From IMG/VR virus record IMGVR_UViG_3300048672_000851, positions 1 through 64,000 of that record: a stretch of 64,000 nt of DNA; one strand, written 5' to 3'. Origin of the DNA: a virus. Shown one piece after another: positions 28,098 to 36,288 of this stretch; within the stretch, counting starts at the first letter, position 1, and each line of letters opens with the position of its first letter. The notes beneath the pieces are model-generated. The model searched no databases. It was given only the letters and a program-made list of their open reading frames with translations, and was not told the DNA's origin. A program made the position numbers and the translations under genes.

Positions 28098-29401
28098 CAC
28101 TAGTTCTTACCGCAGACCAGCAAAACTTAGTGCAAGAGTTTGAAAAATTCTTGTTAGACCCCGTAAGAAAACGTTTTATTATTAACGGTAAGCCCGGCTG
28201 TGGTAAGACTACTATTCTTCCGATTCTCGAAGAAAGAGCACATGATTTAACCCAGTTTCTGAATAAGTTACTGGGTGAAAATCAACGCATTGCCGTTCAA
28301 TACACAGCTACAACCAATAAAGCTGTAGAAGCCCTGTCTGAAAAGATTCCTGATCCAGCAAATGAAATCTGCACAATCCATTCCTTCTTAGGTTTGATTG
28401 TACGTGATGACTATGCTACTGGTACTTCCAAATTAGTTAAAACCAACAATTACAAAGTACATAGTAATGTACTGTTATTCATTGATGAAATGTCAATGGC
28501 TAATACAGAGTTATTAACTATCATTGATCAATCAACAATTGACTCAAAAGTTGTATTCATTCTTGATCAAAACCAAATTCTCCCAGTATTTGAGAACAGT
28601 ATTCCATTACTGTCTCGTTATCAAGTTGACGTAAACCTAACTCAAATTGTACGTCAAAAGCAATTGTCTTGTGGCTCTATTCATCCAATTGCTAAGTTAA
28701 CTGAAGACCTATGGAATACAGTTAACAACAAAGAAGATTTACCTGATTTAATGCAGTATGTTGATAATCAACACATCTTTCATTTAAAAGGTGCAGCATT
28801 AAAATCAGCAATGGAAACTGAGTTTGATAAACCAGACTCAGAACATAACTGCCGTATCTTGGCTTGGACTAACAAGAAAGTTAACCAATACAATGCATTT
28901 ATTCGTAAATACAAAGGTAAGCCAGTTGAAATTGAGAAAGGCGAATTCCTCATTGCAAATGAAGCAGTAACTAGTAACGATGTAACTATCATCTCTAACC
29001 AAGAAGAAGTTTACATTACTAGTGCCACTGAAGTCTTAACAGATGACTTAGGTATTCAATTCCAAAAGCTATCTGCTAGAACAAAAAGAGGCACTTACCT
29101 CGTAAAACGTGCCTTAGACCAAGATCATCTCAATAAGTGGATTAACTACTATGCCAAACTAAAAGACTGGCCTAAGTATTTTCAACTTAAAAAAGATTAC
29201 TCAGATTTACGTATGGTTTATTCAAGTACCGTGCATAAATCACAAGGGAGTACATACGAAGCTGTATTTCTAGATTTAAGTGATATTTGTTCCAATAACA
29301 AATTGGAAGAAGTAAGACGACTAATCTTGGTTGGTTCATCAAGACCAACACAACGTTTGTACTTAACAGGTGAAATCCCTAAAAAGTATTTAAAGGTGTA
29401 A
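28094..29401 (+). CDS. SF1 DNA helicase, Dda/RecD-like
   Basis: 435 residues. Walker A is NGKPGCGKTT at residues 31-40, motif II VLLFIDEMSM, motif III-like VVFILDQNQI, motif V VHKSQGSTYEAVFLDL and motif VI LVGSSRPTQRLYLTG. This matches Dda/RecD2-type 5'-3' helicases and the N4 gp37 position. It should unwind DNA or strip proteins at the fork, just upstream of the DNA polymerase. Confidence 0.88.
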   Translation: MTLVLTADQQNLVQEFEKFLLDPVRKRFIINGKPGCGKTTILPILEERAHDLTQFLNKLLGENQRIAVQYTATTNKAVEALSEKIPDPANEICTIHSFLGLIVRDDYATGTSKLVKTNNYKVHSNVLLFIDEMSMANTELLTIIDQSTIDSKVVFILDQNQILPVFENSIPLLSRYQVDVNLTQIVRQKQLSCGSIHPIAKLTEDLWNTVNNKEDLPDLMQYVDNQHIFHLKGAALKSAMETEFDKPDSEHNCRILAWTNKKVNQYNAFIRKYKGKPVEIEKGEFLIANEAVTSNDVTIISNQEEVYITSATEVLTDDLGIQFQKLSARTKRGTYLVKRALDQDHLNKWINYYAKLKDWPKYFQLKKDYSDLRMVYSSTVHKSQGSTYEAVFLDLSDICSNNKLEEVRRLILVGSSRPTQRLYLTGEIPKKYLKV

Positions 29402-29402
29402 C

Positions 29403-30050
29403 ATGTCAGTCAAACTAGATTCTATTCTTTGGTATGACGCAAATGCATCAGAGCAACTATCATGCCAATCTGGTGTTATGCTTTATGTAATGGAGTACAT
29501 TAAAAAGCTAGTACGTCCTACAGTTCAGCGATTTGATTTTAGAGTATCAACTGGTTTGTCATTTCATTTTGTTGAATATAACGGTTCATACTACAACGTA
29601 TCTGGAATACATGACTATTATTTTATTTCTAAACATGATTACACTATTTTAGTGTCAAGAAAAGATTCTTGTTCTAGTTCATCTTCTATAGTCAGAATGC
29701 TGTCTGATAAAGACTTTTGGGTTTTACCTTATTCAGAATTAAATCAAGAAGCTAGAAATCTCTTTTTAAAGATTAAAGAGTTAATTGATTTATCTGAAAA
29801 TCTGTATTCTTACTTATGCAGAATAGTGAATCTCTTTAAGAATCAAAATCCAAAGGAAATGCACTACAGGATCAGACAATTAAACTTCCAGCCTGTCATT
29901 CCTTTCAATCTGCCGTATGCTAGTGAAACATTTTCAGAGCAGTTAACCCAACAAGAAATTGAAAAGTTCAACACCCACAAAAAGTTCTTTTTTACTTCTT
30001 CAGAAGAAAATAAACTTGCTCAGGAAATGCTCATTTACCAGCTAATCTGA
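29403..30050 (+). CDS. Protein of unknown function, 215 residues
   Basis: Starts 1 nt after the helicase stop. An N-terminal beta-rich region (GLSFHFVEYNGSYYNVSGIH) includes a serine run (DSCSSSSSIVR), followed by a helical region. No family recognised. Position between helicase and polymerase suggests a replication accessory role or an inserted gene. Confidence 0.66.
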   Translation: MSVKLDSILWYDANASEQLSCQSGVMLYVMEYIKKLVRPTVQRFDFRVSTGLSFHFVEYNGSYYNVSGIHDYYFISKHDYTILVSRKDSCSSSSSIVRMLSDKDFWVLPYSELNQEARNLFLKIKELIDLSENLYSYLCRIVNLFKNQNPKEMHYRIRQLNFQPVIPFNLPYASETFSEQLTQQEIEKFNTHKKFFFTSSEENKLAQEMLIYQLI

Positions 30051-30060
30051 TGGAGAACAA

Positions 30061-31890
30061 ATGTACCACTTAACCTTTCAGGAAACCTCCGAAAACATAC
30101 CTTACAAGCTTGCAGTGGTACTCCCCTACCCTGCCATCCAGCAGAAAAAGAATGTCGAAGAAGCCTACTGTAAGCCGTTTGGAATAGACCCTAAGGAAGT
30201 GATTTTCTTCGGGTTTATTACTCCCGCCAACGGTAAACAGATGCCAGCAAAAGAGGCCAAAGATGCTGCGGCAAATGTTATGGCAGCCTGTGAACACCTT
30301 GGCATTAAGACCATCTATATCGCTGAAACATCCATCTTTAAAGCTGCTTCAGGGGTTAAGAAGGCTACCCCTTACCTTGGTATTCCCACGCCCTGTAAGG
30401 ACGATACAAAGCCCTTTACACTGGTCTATGGCATTAACCATCAACGGCTATTCTATGATCCAAGTCTTAAAATGGAATTGGAACGAGGCTTTAACATTGC
30501 CTACTCAATTGCCGATGGCCGTAACTACGAAGTCATTCCACCGGATTTAAGAAAAAAAGTAGTTATTGTTGATGATTACTTTGAGATCCAATCAAAATTA
30601 ATTGAATTACTTTCCGAACCCAAGTTATCTCTTGATGCTGAAACATTCAGTTTGAAGTTTTATGAAGCTGGCTTAGGTACGTTTACTTTGTCCCCTTCAG
30701 AAGAATTAGCTTATGCTTTTCCATGCGATGTAATGGAAGAAGATGGACAATCAATTCGTGAAGTTAATATTCCAGTCAGACGTTTATTAAAGACTTTCCT
30801 AGATAATTATCGTGGAACAATGGTTTACCATAATGGTAGCTACGATATGAAAGTTCTTATCTATGTTCTGTACATGGAAGAAAAACTCCACAACTTAAAA
30901 GGTATGTTAACTGGCATAGAAGCCTTAACTACCAAAATGAAGTTTGAAGACACTAAGTTAATTACCTATGTGGCTACAAACAGTACATCAGGCAATGACT
31001 TATCACTTAAACATCAAGCAAGAGAATTTGCAGGTAATTACGGTTTAGGTGATGACATCAAAGACATTCTTAAAATTAAACTAGAAGACCTGTTAATCTA
31101 TAACGGTATTGACGGTTTAAGTACTAATTATGTCTACAACAAACATTGGCCAACAGTTTTATCAGATAATCAAGAATACGTTTATCGTGAAATTCTCCTT
31201 AAATCAGTTAAGTTATTCTTACAAGCAGAACTAACTGGTATTCCTATTTCACTTGAAAAAGTGAAAGAAGTAGAAGAAATTCTTAAACAAGCCAGAAAGG
31301 AACAAACAGATAAGCTTTATGCTAATCCAGCAGTACTTGAATATGTTCCTAAGCTCCAACAAAAGAAAGTTGATCAGCACAATGCTAAGTTAAAAACTAA
31401 GCGTGTTGGTTTAGACTTGTACTCTCATATTACTTATAATCCTGGTTCTGACCAACAAACAGTTGAGTTATTAATTGAACAAGGTCAAATGGTGTATGAA
31501 GATACAACTGATTCTGGAGCACCATCAGTCTCTAAAGATGCATTAATTAAAATTAAAGCACTAAACCAAGATAAACCTATTTATCTAGAAATAGTTGATG
31601 TACTTATTGAATTAAGTCAAATTGACATTCTCTTAGATAACTTCATTGAAGCATTCAAGAATAACTCTGCTTATCGTGAAGGAATGGGTTATTTTTTATT
31701 TGGTTCATTCAACATCGGTGGTACTGTATCTGGTCGATTAAGTTCATCTAAACCAAACTTACAGAATTTACCATCCAAAGGTAACAAGTATGCTTATTTA
31801 ATTAAGTCATGCTTCGTTGCGCCTAAAGCAAGATACATAGTTGACAAGGATAAGTGGCGGAGTATACTGGCTCCTTACAAAGACATTTGA
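30061..31890 (+). CDS. DNA polymerase A-family, N-terminal part (exonuclease and thumb), split gene
   Basis: 609 residues before a stop. The 3'-5' exonuclease motifs are intact: LSLDAETFSLKF (Exo I), MVYHNGSYDMKVLI (Exo II) and IYNGIDGLSTNYVYN (Exo III). The polymerase part reaches TVSGRLSSSKPNLQNLPSKG and LIKSCFVAPK, just before motif A, then enters inserted sequence and stops. The rest lies at 32374-33366 beyond an HNH gene. The first 160 codons use clearly different, G+C-richer codons. Whether two chains assemble or RNA is spliced is unresolved. Confidence 0.88.
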   Translation: MYHLTFQETSENIPYKLAVVLPYPAIQQKKNVEEAYCKPFGIDPKEVIFFGFITPANGKQMPAKEAKDAAANVMAACEHLGIKTIYIAETSIFKAASGVKKATPYLGIPTPCKDDTKPFTLVYGINHQRLFYDPSLKMELERGFNIAYSIADGRNYEVIPPDLRKKVVIVDDYFEIQSKLIELLSEPKLSLDAETFSLKFYEAGLGTFTLSPSEELAYAFPCDVMEEDGQSIREVNIPVRRLLKTFLDNYRGTMVYHNGSYDMKVLIYVLYMEEKLHNLKGMLTGIEALTTKMKFEDTKLITYVATNSTSGNDLSLKHQAREFAGNYGLGDDIKDILKIKLEDLLIYNGIDGLSTNYVYNKHWPTVLSDNQEYVYREILLKSVKLFLQAELTGIPISLEKVKEVEEILKQARKEQTDKLYANPAVLEYVPKLQQKKVDQHNAKLKTKRVGLDLYSHITYNPGSDQQTVELLIEQGQMVYEDTTDSGAPSVSKDALIKIKALNQDKPIYLEIVDVLIELSQIDILLDNFIEAFKNNSAYREGMGYFLFGSFNIGGTVSGRLSSSKPNLQNLPSKGNKYAYLIKSCFVAPKARYIVDKDKWRSILAPYKDI

Positions 31891-31903
31891 GAGGTGCCAG
31901 TAT
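31864..31903 (+). promoter_or_regulatory. Hairpin covering the HNH start codon
   Basis: ATACTGGC (31864-31871) pairs perfectly with GCCAGTAT (31896-31903), which includes the first two bases of the HNH ATG and follows its GAGAGGT site. It could keep the endonuclease silent in long transcripts. Confidence 0.5.
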
Positions 31904-32405
31904 GCAAGAAACTAGTCGTGGAGCAATCACTAAAACAAAGCTGTACCATATCTGGGACAGCATGTATCAACGTTGTTTAAACCCTAATTCGTCCGGCTAC
32001 CATAAATACGGTGCTAAAGGTATCGGTGTTTGCGCTGATTGGCTAGACGCCTATAACTTTATGGGTTGGGCTTTACTTAACGGGTATAGAGATGGTTTAA
32101 CTATAGAACGAGTAGATTTTACTAAAGACTACTCACCACAAAACTGTACTTGGATACCAGCAGAATACCAAGCTCAAAATAGAGGTAAAAGTAGTTTAAA
32201 TACTTCTGGTTTTGTTGGTGTTAATTGGCATAACGAAAAAAAATGCTGGATTGCACGAGTTACAGTTAAGGGTAAAAGAACAGAAATAGGTAAATATGAC
32301 TCTGCTATAGAAGCTCACTTAGCCAGAGGAAAATATTTTAAAGATAACAACTTATTGGATAATTTGAGAACTTATGAATTACAGCACAAAGACATTACTA
32401 TTTGA
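31902..32405 (+). mobile_element. HNH homing endonuclease with AP2 DNA-binding domain, inserted in DNA polymerase
   Basis: 167 residues from ATG 31902 after TTGAGAGGTGCCAGT. The N-terminal half has the HNH-family pattern LYHIWDSMYQRCLNPNSSGY ... GLTIERVDFTKDYSPQNCTW. The C-terminal half is an AP2-type DNA-binding domain (SGFVGVNWHNEKKCWIARVT, then GKYDSAIEAHLARGKYF). Such enzymes cut intron-less alleles and spread their gene. It separates the two polymerase parts exactly before motif A, a highly conserved site, as homing elements usually do. It overlaps the second polymerase part by 32 nt. Confidence 0.88.
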
Positions 32406-33366
32406 ACTGGATGCATTAGTTGAGTCTGATGAAATACATAAACATACCAAAAGAATAACGGAGATAATTAAGCTATTACCAGAACAACTTAGAGATAAAG
32501 TCAAAGAAGCTGTAGTTTATGATGCTGGATGGTTATTTTGTGGCGCAGACTTTGCTTCACTTGAAGATAGAATCTCTGCATTACAAACCAAAGACAAGAA
32601 TAAACTAAAAGTGTACACAGATGGTTATGATGGTCACTGTTTACGTGCGTATGGTTATTTTAGTGAAAACATGCCAGATATAGTTGATACAGTTGATTCT
32701 ATCAACTCCATCAAAAAGTTATACCCTGATGAACGCCAAGACAGCAAAGAACCTACATTCTTATTAACGTATGGTGGTACTTGGCATGGATTGGTTTATA
32801 ACTGTGGCTTTAGTGAACAAAAGGCCAAGTTAATTGAACAGAGATACCATGTTCTTTACAAAGAGTCAGATGAATGGGTAGAAAACCGTATCAAACAAGC
32901 CTGTAAAGACGGCTACGTTGAAGTGGCCTTTGGGCTTAGGGTTCGTACACCCATCCTCAAGCAGACTATTCTGAACACATCCAAGACGCCATACGAAGCC
33001 AAAAAAGAAGCAAGAACCGCTGGTAACGCTTTAGGTCAATCCTACTGTATGCTTAACAACCGCGCTGGTATCGAGGTACAAGAAAAAACCTTAGCATCGG
33101 AGTACGCAATGGACATTTGGCCATCGTGTCATATCCATGATGCTCAGTATTTCTTAGTACGTAACAAGATTGATCCAATTCACTTCTTGAACGAAACTCT
33201 AGTACCAGCAATGGAATGGCAGGATTGGCCTGAAATCCAACACCCGACAGTTAAGTTAGGTGGGGAATTGTCCGTCTTTTACCCATCTTGGAATGATGAA
33301 GTAACTATTCCAAATGGAGCCAGTAAAGATGAAATCAAAGCAATAGCAAAAGGTAACAAACAATGA
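32374..33366 (+). CDS. DNA polymerase A-family, C-terminal part (palm and fingers), split gene
   Basis: 330 residues if translation starts at ATG 32374 inside the HNH gene. Motif A is GWLFCGADFASLEDRI (catalytic Asp near residue 59), motif B SKEPTFLLTYGG, and motif C SCHIHDAQYFLV. The first 48 residues (through LRDKVKEAVVYD) precede motif A and have no counterpart in ordinary polymerases, so they come from the insertion or are intron sequence. It completes the fragment at 30061. Confidence 0.87.
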   Translation: MNYSTKTLLFELDALVESDEIHKHTKRITEIIKLLPEQLRDKVKEAVVYDAGWLFCGADFASLEDRISALQTKDKNKLKVYTDGYDGHCLRAYGYFSENMPDIVDTVDSINSIKKLYPDERQDSKEPTFLLTYGGTWHGLVYNCGFSEQKAKLIEQRYHVLYKESDEWVENRIKQACKDGYVEVAFGLRVRTPILKQTILNTSKTPYEAKKEARTAGNALGQSYCMLNNRAGIEVQEKTLASEYAMDIWPSCHIHDAQYFLVRNKIDPIHFLNETLVPAMEWQDWPEIQHPTVKLGGELSVFYPSWNDEVTIPNGASKDEIKAIAKGNKQ

Positions 33367-34283
33367 TTAGAGTTGTTCCAGTTCAAGCATCACATAACGT
33401 AGTGACTGACACTAAGTTATTTACCATGCTTGCAACTTATCCTCGTGCAGTTCATGCACAACTTCTGACACATCGAGATAAAAGCAAGAATAGTTCATCT
33501 AGTCGTGCTATTCCGGTGTTAACTGAAATTGAAAACATCAAAGCAGATCCTGTTCAAATCTTTTGGACACAAAACCAAAAAGGTATGCAAGGTAAACGTA
33601 TTACAGACCAAAAACTAATTGATGAATTAGATTCTCTGGTTCTGGAACATCGTGAAGATGCGTTTGAATTCGCTAAAAAACTATCTGATAAAGATGGCTA
33701 CAACATCCACAAACAAAACGTAAACCGTTTCCTCGAACCATTCTCAAACATTACAGTATTAATCTCTGCAACTGAATGGGAAAACTTTGATTGGCTTCGT
33801 ATTGATGAAGCTGCTCAAGGTGAAATCGAAGAACTGGCCAAACAATTACGTGATTGCCGAAATGAAATGGTAGCAATGCCAATTTATGAAGGTGAATATC
33901 ACGTACCATTCGTTGACCGTGTACGTGATGAAGATGGTGTTCTGCGCTATTACAGCATGGATGAAGCACATCAAGAACTTGAATTGCAAGATGCAATTGA
34001 TGTAAGTACTTCATGCGCTGCACAAACAAGCTACCGTAAATTAGATGACAGCTTGGAAAAAGCAGCAGATGTGAAAGCCAAACTGACTCAAGGTGATAAG
34101 TTACATGCTTCTCCATTTGAACATGTTGCTACACCAATTCAGCTACCAATTCACAATCTTAAAGATTTACCTTTAAGTTTGTTTATGGAAAAACTACCAA
34201 AAGGTATTACTCACGTATCTCGTGATTTATCTTTATGGTCTGGTAATTATCGTAACTTCATTCAGTATCGTCATTTAATGTAA
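33363..34283 (+). CDS. thyX: Flavin-dependent thymidylate synthase
   Basis: 306 residues. It methylates dUMP to dTMP using folate and FAD. The ThyX motif is present as THRDKSKNSSSSRAIPV near residue 36-52 (usual form RHRxxSxNxxSxR), and the C-terminus has the active-site region HASPFEHVATP and WSGNYRNFIQYRHLM. Overlaps the polymerase C-terminal gene by 4 nt. With the dUTPase at 20.8 kb it gives the phage its own dTTP route. Confidence 0.9.
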   Translation: MIRVVPVQASHNVVTDTKLFTMLATYPRAVHAQLLTHRDKSKNSSSSRAIPVLTEIENIKADPVQIFWTQNQKGMQGKRITDQKLIDELDSLVLEHREDAFEFAKKLSDKDGYNIHKQNVNRFLEPFSNITVLISATEWENFDWLRIDEAAQGEIEELAKQLRDCRNEMVAMPIYEGEYHVPFVDRVRDEDGVLRYYSMDEAHQELELQDAIDVSTSCAAQTSYRKLDDSLEKAADVKAKLTQGDKLHASPFEHVATPIQLPIHNLKDLPLSLFMEKLPKGITHVSRDLSLWSGNYRNFIQYRHLM

Positions 34284-34292
34284 GGTGAAACA

Positions 34293-34721
34293 ATGCAAAA
34301 CTACATTGGAACCAAATTAGTTAAAGCTATGCCAATGACTCGTCAAGAGTACAATGACTTACGCGGTTGGAAAGTACCTGCTAATGAAAATCCTGAAGAT
34401 GATGGTTATTTAGTTGAATACCCTGATTCTGAAGCTAACCATCAAGACTTTGCTGGTTACATTTCATGGTGTCCTAAAAAACAATTTGAAGAAGCAAATA
34501 TTTGCTATTCATATTACAGAAATAAACCTGACTTCGTTAATCGTATGCTAGCTGAGTACGCTCAGTTAACATACCGTATTAATAAACTACATTCATTCTT
34601 GTCTGGTGAAGCTATGCTTTCTACACAAGAAAGAGATTTAATGGTTTGTCAGCTTGCAGCAATGCGAAATTATGCTGATGCATTAAAAGTACGAATTGTT
34701 GCATCAGGAGTTCAGGTCTAA
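34293..34721 (+). CDS. Acb2/Tad1-hairpin-like protein with N-terminal phage domain
   Basis: 142 residues. Residues 1-66 (IGTKLVKAMPMTRQEYNDLR ... GYISWCPKKQFEEA) form a domain common in phage accessory proteins. Residues about 80-140 form a helical hairpin: RMLAEYAQLTYRINKLHSFL ... LSTQERDLMVCQLAAMRNYA, the pattern I associate with the Acb2/Tad1 family. Family members are sponges that sequester cyclic nucleotide or cyclic ADP-ribose alarms of CBASS or Thoeris defence. The assignment is from memory, and ligand specificity cannot be read. Confidence 0.55.
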   Translation: MQNYIGTKLVKAMPMTRQEYNDLRGWKVPANENPEDDGYLVEYPDSEANHQDFAGYISWCPKKQFEEANICYSYYRNKPDFVNRMLAEYAQLTYRINKLHSFLSGEAMLSTQERDLMVCQLAAMRNYADALKVRIVASGVQV

Positions 34722-34999
34722 TGGAAAATCAACATCGTTTAATCAAAGGTTATCGTGAATTAACTCAAGTCGAAATTGATTTGATGAATCGCATCAAAGC
34801 CAAAGGCCGTGAAATGCTTGAACTTCAAAAAGAAGTTCTTGAATACTTGGATAATCAAGTAAAAAACACGGAATGGAGTGCTGAACTTGAACAACATCTT
34901 GAACATACAACACCTAATCGTTGGGCTGCATTAGCTAAAACCGATATGCAAACTGCAACTATGTTTTTAGTTCGAGCAGTGGCACAACCAACTGATTGA
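34721..34999 (+). CDS. Acb2-like small helical protein
   Basis: 92 residues, start sharing 1 nt with the previous stop. NQHRLIKGYRELTQVEIDLM opens it and DMQTATMFLVRAVAQPTD closes it. HRxIxGYRxLTxxEIxLMNxIK with a terminal QxxxMxLxRAxAxP is the pattern I recall for Acb2-type proteins (about 90 residues), which bind cyclic di- and trinucleotides. Two related genes side by side suggest a small anti-defence module. Confidence is moderate, pending a profile search. Confidence 0.55.
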   Translation: MENQHRLIKGYRELTQVEIDLMNRIKAKGREMLELQKEVLEYLDNQVKNTEWSAELEQHLEHTTPNRWAALAKTDMQTATMFLVRAVAQPTD

Positions 35000-35015
35000 T
35001 CCAAGCACAATTAAC

Positions 35016-35040
35016 AAGCCCCTTCATTGGGGCTTTTTTA
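35016..35040 (+). terminator. Intrinsic terminator
   Basis: AAGCCCC-TTCATT-GGGGCTT then TTTTA, closing the polymerase-ThyX-Acb2 transcription unit. Confidence 0.9.
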
Positions 35041-35050
35041 TAGGTGATTT

Positions 35051-35218
35051 ATGAAAAAAGGTGATTACTCTTTAAGTCCAGAAGACTTTAAAGCTAAGTA
35101 CGGTTATCCATTGTTTGATCTATTTCAAGATGAAAATATTTTCAAACACGTAGCTCAACAAAAATTAGCTAAACAACAGGAACAAAAAGATGATTCATGT
35201 AACGGAAAAAGTATGTAA
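35051..35218 (+). CDS. 55-residue protein of unknown function
   Basis: ATG 35051 follows TAGGTGATTT. MKKGDYSLSPEDFKAKYGYP leads to a charged helical tail rich in Lys and Gln. It overlaps the next gene by 29 nt. No family recognised. Confidence 0.55.
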   Translation: MKKGDYSLSPEDFKAKYGYPLFDLFQDENIFKHVAQQKLAKQQEQKDDSCNGKSM

Positions 35219-35534
35219 ATACAAACCTTTTGCTACTTGTGATTCATTAAGTGATTTGCTGGCTTTTGACACAAAAGATGCTTTTACTAAATGTGGTATG
35301 TTTCCAATTTACTTATATGGTAAAAAGAAAGCATTTTACATTACTAATCAATTTGCTGAGTTAATTCAGAGTGTAAATATCTACGGATTACCTAATCCTA
35401 TTAATTTAATACTCAGATATGCTGATGACGGTACATTAGGGTTCCAGTTTCAGTATATTATTGGTGGTTACAAACTCGTTTTGTTATCTCCACAACAGCA
35501 AGTAGAGTTCATTAAGCTCTTTGATTCTCTATAA
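35190..35534 (+). CDS. Protein of unknown function, 114 residues
   Basis: Starts at ATG 35190 after ACAGGAACAAAAAG. Mixed alpha/beta, with AFYITNQFAELIQSVNIYGL and FQFQYIIGGYKLVLLSPQQQ. No family recognised. Last gene before the second GC-rich inverted-repeat cluster. Confidence 0.64.
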   Translation: MIHVTEKVCKYKPFATCDSLSDLLAFDTKDAFTKCGMFPIYLYGKKKAFYITNQFAELIQSVNIYGLPNPINLILRYADDGTLGFQFQYIIGGYKLVLLSPQQQVEFIKLFDSL

Positions 35535-35535
35535 C

Positions 35536-35706
35536 CAAACCTTACGTATACCGCACTCCCTGCGCTCACTGGCGTTCGCTTGGGGCGCTATATACGTAAG
35601 GTTTGTATAGTGACAACGAGAATAGAAAAAGTCTTGAGGACGAGGCCACGCCGAGGACGCTAAGACTTTTGAGATTCGAGTTGGAACGGTGCAAACCTTA
35701 CGTATA
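35536..35706. repeat. Three copies of CAAACCTTACGTATA
   Basis: The 15-mer occurs at 35536-35550 and 35692-35706 in direct orientation and at 35591-35605 inverted, all exact. The first and the inverted copy form a stem around CCGCACTCCCTGCGCTCACT and further GC-rich bases. A third copy is more than a terminator needs. Confidence 0.7.
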
Positions 35707-35756
35707 TATATGGGAGTAGGGGATCAGTATTTACAAGGGTTAGCGGGGAGTTTTAC

Positions 35757-35808
35757 GGAAGAAAATCTTCCTTTTTAAAGCAAAAAAGGAAGAAAATCTT
35801 CCTTTTTT
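35757..35808. promoter_or_regulatory. Two GGAAGA-AAA-TCTTCC palindromes 31 bp apart (also tandem terminators)
   Basis: Copies at 35757-35771 and 35788-35802, each followed by five or six T. They can act as terminators for the upstream genes. The 31-bp period equals that of the palindromes before the other RepL-like gene, so protein binding is an equally good reading. Confidence 0.6.
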
Positions 35809-35856
35809 ACAACTCAGTGATGTATCCTTGAGGTGGCAAAATCAGAAGGTACACAC

Positions 35857-36288
35857 ATGACTAATAGTAATATAGTCCTTGCAGAATTGCAACGGGATGA
35901 AGCCCTTTCTATCACTAAGATCCGTAAACCTGTTGGTTTATATAGCTGCATAGGCGAATCAGGTCGAGCCAAAGGCAAGCAAAACATGAGCGCTTTTTCA
36001 GTATTCAAAACATTCTCTGCTGTGGAATCCCTAGAGTTTTTCACTATGGCTGAACATAGGAACAGACTCACTAATTTAGTTGATGCTTTCTACATATCTG
36101 ACTATTCAGAATCAGAAGTAAAAAGATTCAGACAAGCAACTAAATCTCTCATTGAAAAAGACTGCATCAAACTAGTTTCTAAGAAAGAAAAAATATACAT
36201 GATTAATCCAAGATTAATTCTTGGTTCTTTTGAATGTATGGATGAGTTAATCAAGCAATACCAATCCTTAGACAGCAAGGAAAAATAA
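35857..36288 (+). CDS. Winged-helix RepL-like protein, copy 2
   Basis: Start at ATG 35857 after AGAAGGTACACAC. The 143-residue product ends in SESEVKRFRQATKSLIEKDC, then KKEKIYMINPRLILGSFE, matching the helix-wing-INPxxIL pattern of the product at 2916-3344. YMINP is the form seen in plasmid RepL. The N-terminal half differs from copy 1, so DNA-binding or partner specificity may have diverged. It heads the replication-gene block (nuclease, primase-helicase, SSB), which supports a replication or regulatory role. Confidence 0.68.
   Translation: MTNSNIVLAELQRDEALSITKIRKPVGLYSCIGESGRAKGKQNMSAFSVFKTFSAVESLEFFTMAEHRNRLTNLVDAFYISDYSESEVKRFRQATKSLIEKDCIKLVSKKEKIYMINPRLILGSFECMDELIKQYQSLDSKEK

Larger units (their letters stand above)
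35535..35856. other. Gene-free, repeat-rich locus upstream of RepL-like copy 2
   Basis: About 320 nt without a gene. In order it holds a 15-bp inverted repeat around a GC-rich core, a second GC-rich stem (AAAAGTCTT 35627-35635 with AAGACTTTT 35662-35670), a third copy of the 15-mer running into ATATATAT, and two GGAAGA-AAA-TCTTCC palindromes 31 bp apart. The order of elements matches the 3.35-3.6 kb locus read toward its own RepL-like gene. Candidate replication origin or control region. Confidence 0.55.

Noticed and set aside
31800-32560. Intein in the DNA polymerase
   Set aside because: Stop codons interrupt the frame, and no N-terminal Cys/Ser block or C-terminal His-Asn is found.
35757-35808. 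Short CRISPR-like repeat
   Set aside because: Only two copies, palindromic and terminator-like, with one short spacer; no cas genes anywhere.
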